The notes under the pieces: model-generated
Seen by the model: only the letters and a program-made list of their open reading frames with translations
The model's database searches: none
What the model was told of the DNA's origin: nothing
Shown: positions 62,961 to 64,000 of the stretch, in pieces
How positions within the stretch are numbered: position 1 is the stretch's first letter
Layout of the letters: every line of letters begins with the position of its first letter
Source: Candidatus Altimarinota bacterium
Lineage (GTDB): Bacteria; Patescibacteriota; Gracilibacteria; BD1-5; UBA6164
NCBI GenBank assembly: GCA_028713225.1
Contig: JAQTOS010000002.1
Span: 62,001-126,000 of the forward strand
Direction: 5' to 3'
DNA length: 64,000 nt
Program-made: the position numbers and the translations under genes

Positions 62961-64000
62961 ATGAACTCACATAAAACAAAAGCCTTCACATTAGTTGAAT
63001 TAATCATAGTAATTACTATTCTAGCAATACTAACTACAATATGATTTATGTCATATCAATCATATACAGCTGATGCTAGAGATTCATCAAGAATAACTAG
63101 TCTAAAAACAGTTTATGATTGACTAACAATCTCATATGTAAAAAAACAAATATATCCAACACCAGATGACTATATAGATATAGTGTGAGTATCAAAACAA
63201 TGATATGTTTGAGATACAGTTACAAGATTAATTAGATGAGATTTATTTAAAGATCCAAAAGATAATACTAGATTTTTGTATAGCCTAGATTATACTTGAA
63301 AAAATATAGAATTATCATGATATTTAGAAAACAAAAGTAAAATATTAATCTCACAAAATAATAATCCATTTGTAAATCAAGCATTTGCAGGAAATATAGA
63401 TTATACAAGTAGATATATCTATACTATTTGAGATAAAGTATGAATACTTCTAGATTCAACTACTAATTCTCCCGTAAATGAAAGAATATCAACTTGAAAT
63501 ATAGATTTAAGTACAGATGCCTCAAATTATATAGCTGTATTTTCAAATAATAGTACAAATTCATGAACAATAACAGGTTCAGGACAAGCTTTGTTAAATG
63601 CTATAGCTATAATACAAAATTCATGTGTTTTATGAAATACAGTAGTAACAAACTGATGACAAATAAGTGCATATAATACAACTAGTGTAGCATATAATCA
63701 AATATGTACACCAATACAAAGAACATGTAATGCTTGAACTTTAGATGGAGATACTAGTTATAAATATGATACTTGTTATACAGCTTGTAATACCTGATAT
63801 ACATTAGTATGAAATTCTTGTTTATTAACATGTAATTCATCATCAACTTGTTATGCATCAACAGATACTTATGTTTATCATTCAACAAAATGAAAATTAA
63901 CAAAAGTAAGTGGAATCTGGCAATCAAGTGATTGAACATATCTTTGAGCTCATTATGATGCTTGGTTTGCAGATAATAATTATGCTACAAATACATATTA
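62961..64000 (+). CDS. pseudopilin with Cys-rich C-terminal domain, cut by the window edge
   Basis: At least 346 aa and continuing past the end. Starts 'MNSHKTKAFTLVELIIVITI', almost the same helix as the three tandem pilins (here 'TTIGFMSYQSYTADARDSS', the Gly being TGA), then diverges: a ~170-residue domain and a Cys-rich region ('RTCNAGTLDGD', 'CYTACNTGYTLVGNSC', 'TCNSSSTCYAS') akin to the one at 24946. The Ala-Phe cleavage site and Glu5 are present. Probably a surface adhesin or minor pilin. Promoter at 62901-62928. Confidence 0.85.

Overview
The window is an AT-rich bacterial chromosome segment that reads sensibly only if TGA is translated as glycine (genetic code 25). TGA sits at conserved glycine positions throughout: the nucleotide-binding loops of thioredoxin reductase and BaiN, the MutS, FtsW and RND proteins, AspRS, PilC and PilD. 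Native genes stop at TAA or TAG. This points to the BD1-5/SR1 candidate phyla, most likely Gracilibacteria. Genes were therefore rebuilt across in-frame TGA codons, so most genes here are longer than standard-code ORFs would suggest. Most native start codons follow A-rich leaders with no visible Shine-Dalgarno (SD) sequence.

Layout. 1-6 kb: PemK-like protein, ClpP, zinc-ribbon protein, a decayed radical-SAM gene beside an intact Memo-like gene, VF530 protein, a foreign-looking gene and TrxB. 6-10 kb: a type IV pilus block (VirB2-like, PilN-like, PilO-like, PilC, prepilin). 10-16 kb: RecO, a membrane glycosyltransferase, a lytic-transglycosylase-like protein and BaiN. 15.6-19 kb: PilT and three tandem near-identical prepilins. 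19-31 kb: C-terminal PriA fragment, CorA, AspRS, ZnuA/ZnuC, a Cys-rich pseudopilin, an unknown coiled-coil plus metallopeptidase pair, and Dus. 31-43.8 kb: M23/SLH protein, two foreign-looking transcription units, ABC-F, MarC, PilD, SbcD, TerC, sortase and DHH phosphoesterase. 43.8-64 kb: a pilin/FecR-like/LamG-like giant protein, unknown genes, a broken Fic gene, an HDOD gene, FtsW, an N-terminal MutS fragment, a lytic transglycosylase, a DUF4012 protein, an HlyD/RND efflux pair, RuvC and a truncated pseudopilin at the edge.

How it fits together. The window is dominated by surface biology: a distributed type IV pilus system (assembly, retraction, processing peptidase, several pilins and pseudopilins), cell-wall cutting and building enzymes, sortase and SLH anchoring, and efflux. 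This fits a small-genome bacterium that lives attached to other cells. Several repair or salvage genes are fragments (priA, mutS, the AmmeMemoRadiSam radical-SAM gene, fic), which suggests continuing reduction.

The most unusual layer is a set of small G+C-richer transcription units. Five carry the same promoter layout, TTGAC[A/T]-N16-TATAA[A/C]. The coding ones have clear SD sites and no TGA-glycine codons, and two of their genes end in TGA, which is not a stop here. They look like recent imports from standard-code bacteria, or an assembly artefact; at least one unit looks like a roughly 350-nt structured RNA. A family of short hairpin repeats (GTAGGGAA... type) with compensating changes is scattered between genes, in one case inside a prepilin leader. 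No tRNA, rRNA, CRISPR array or transposase gene was found.
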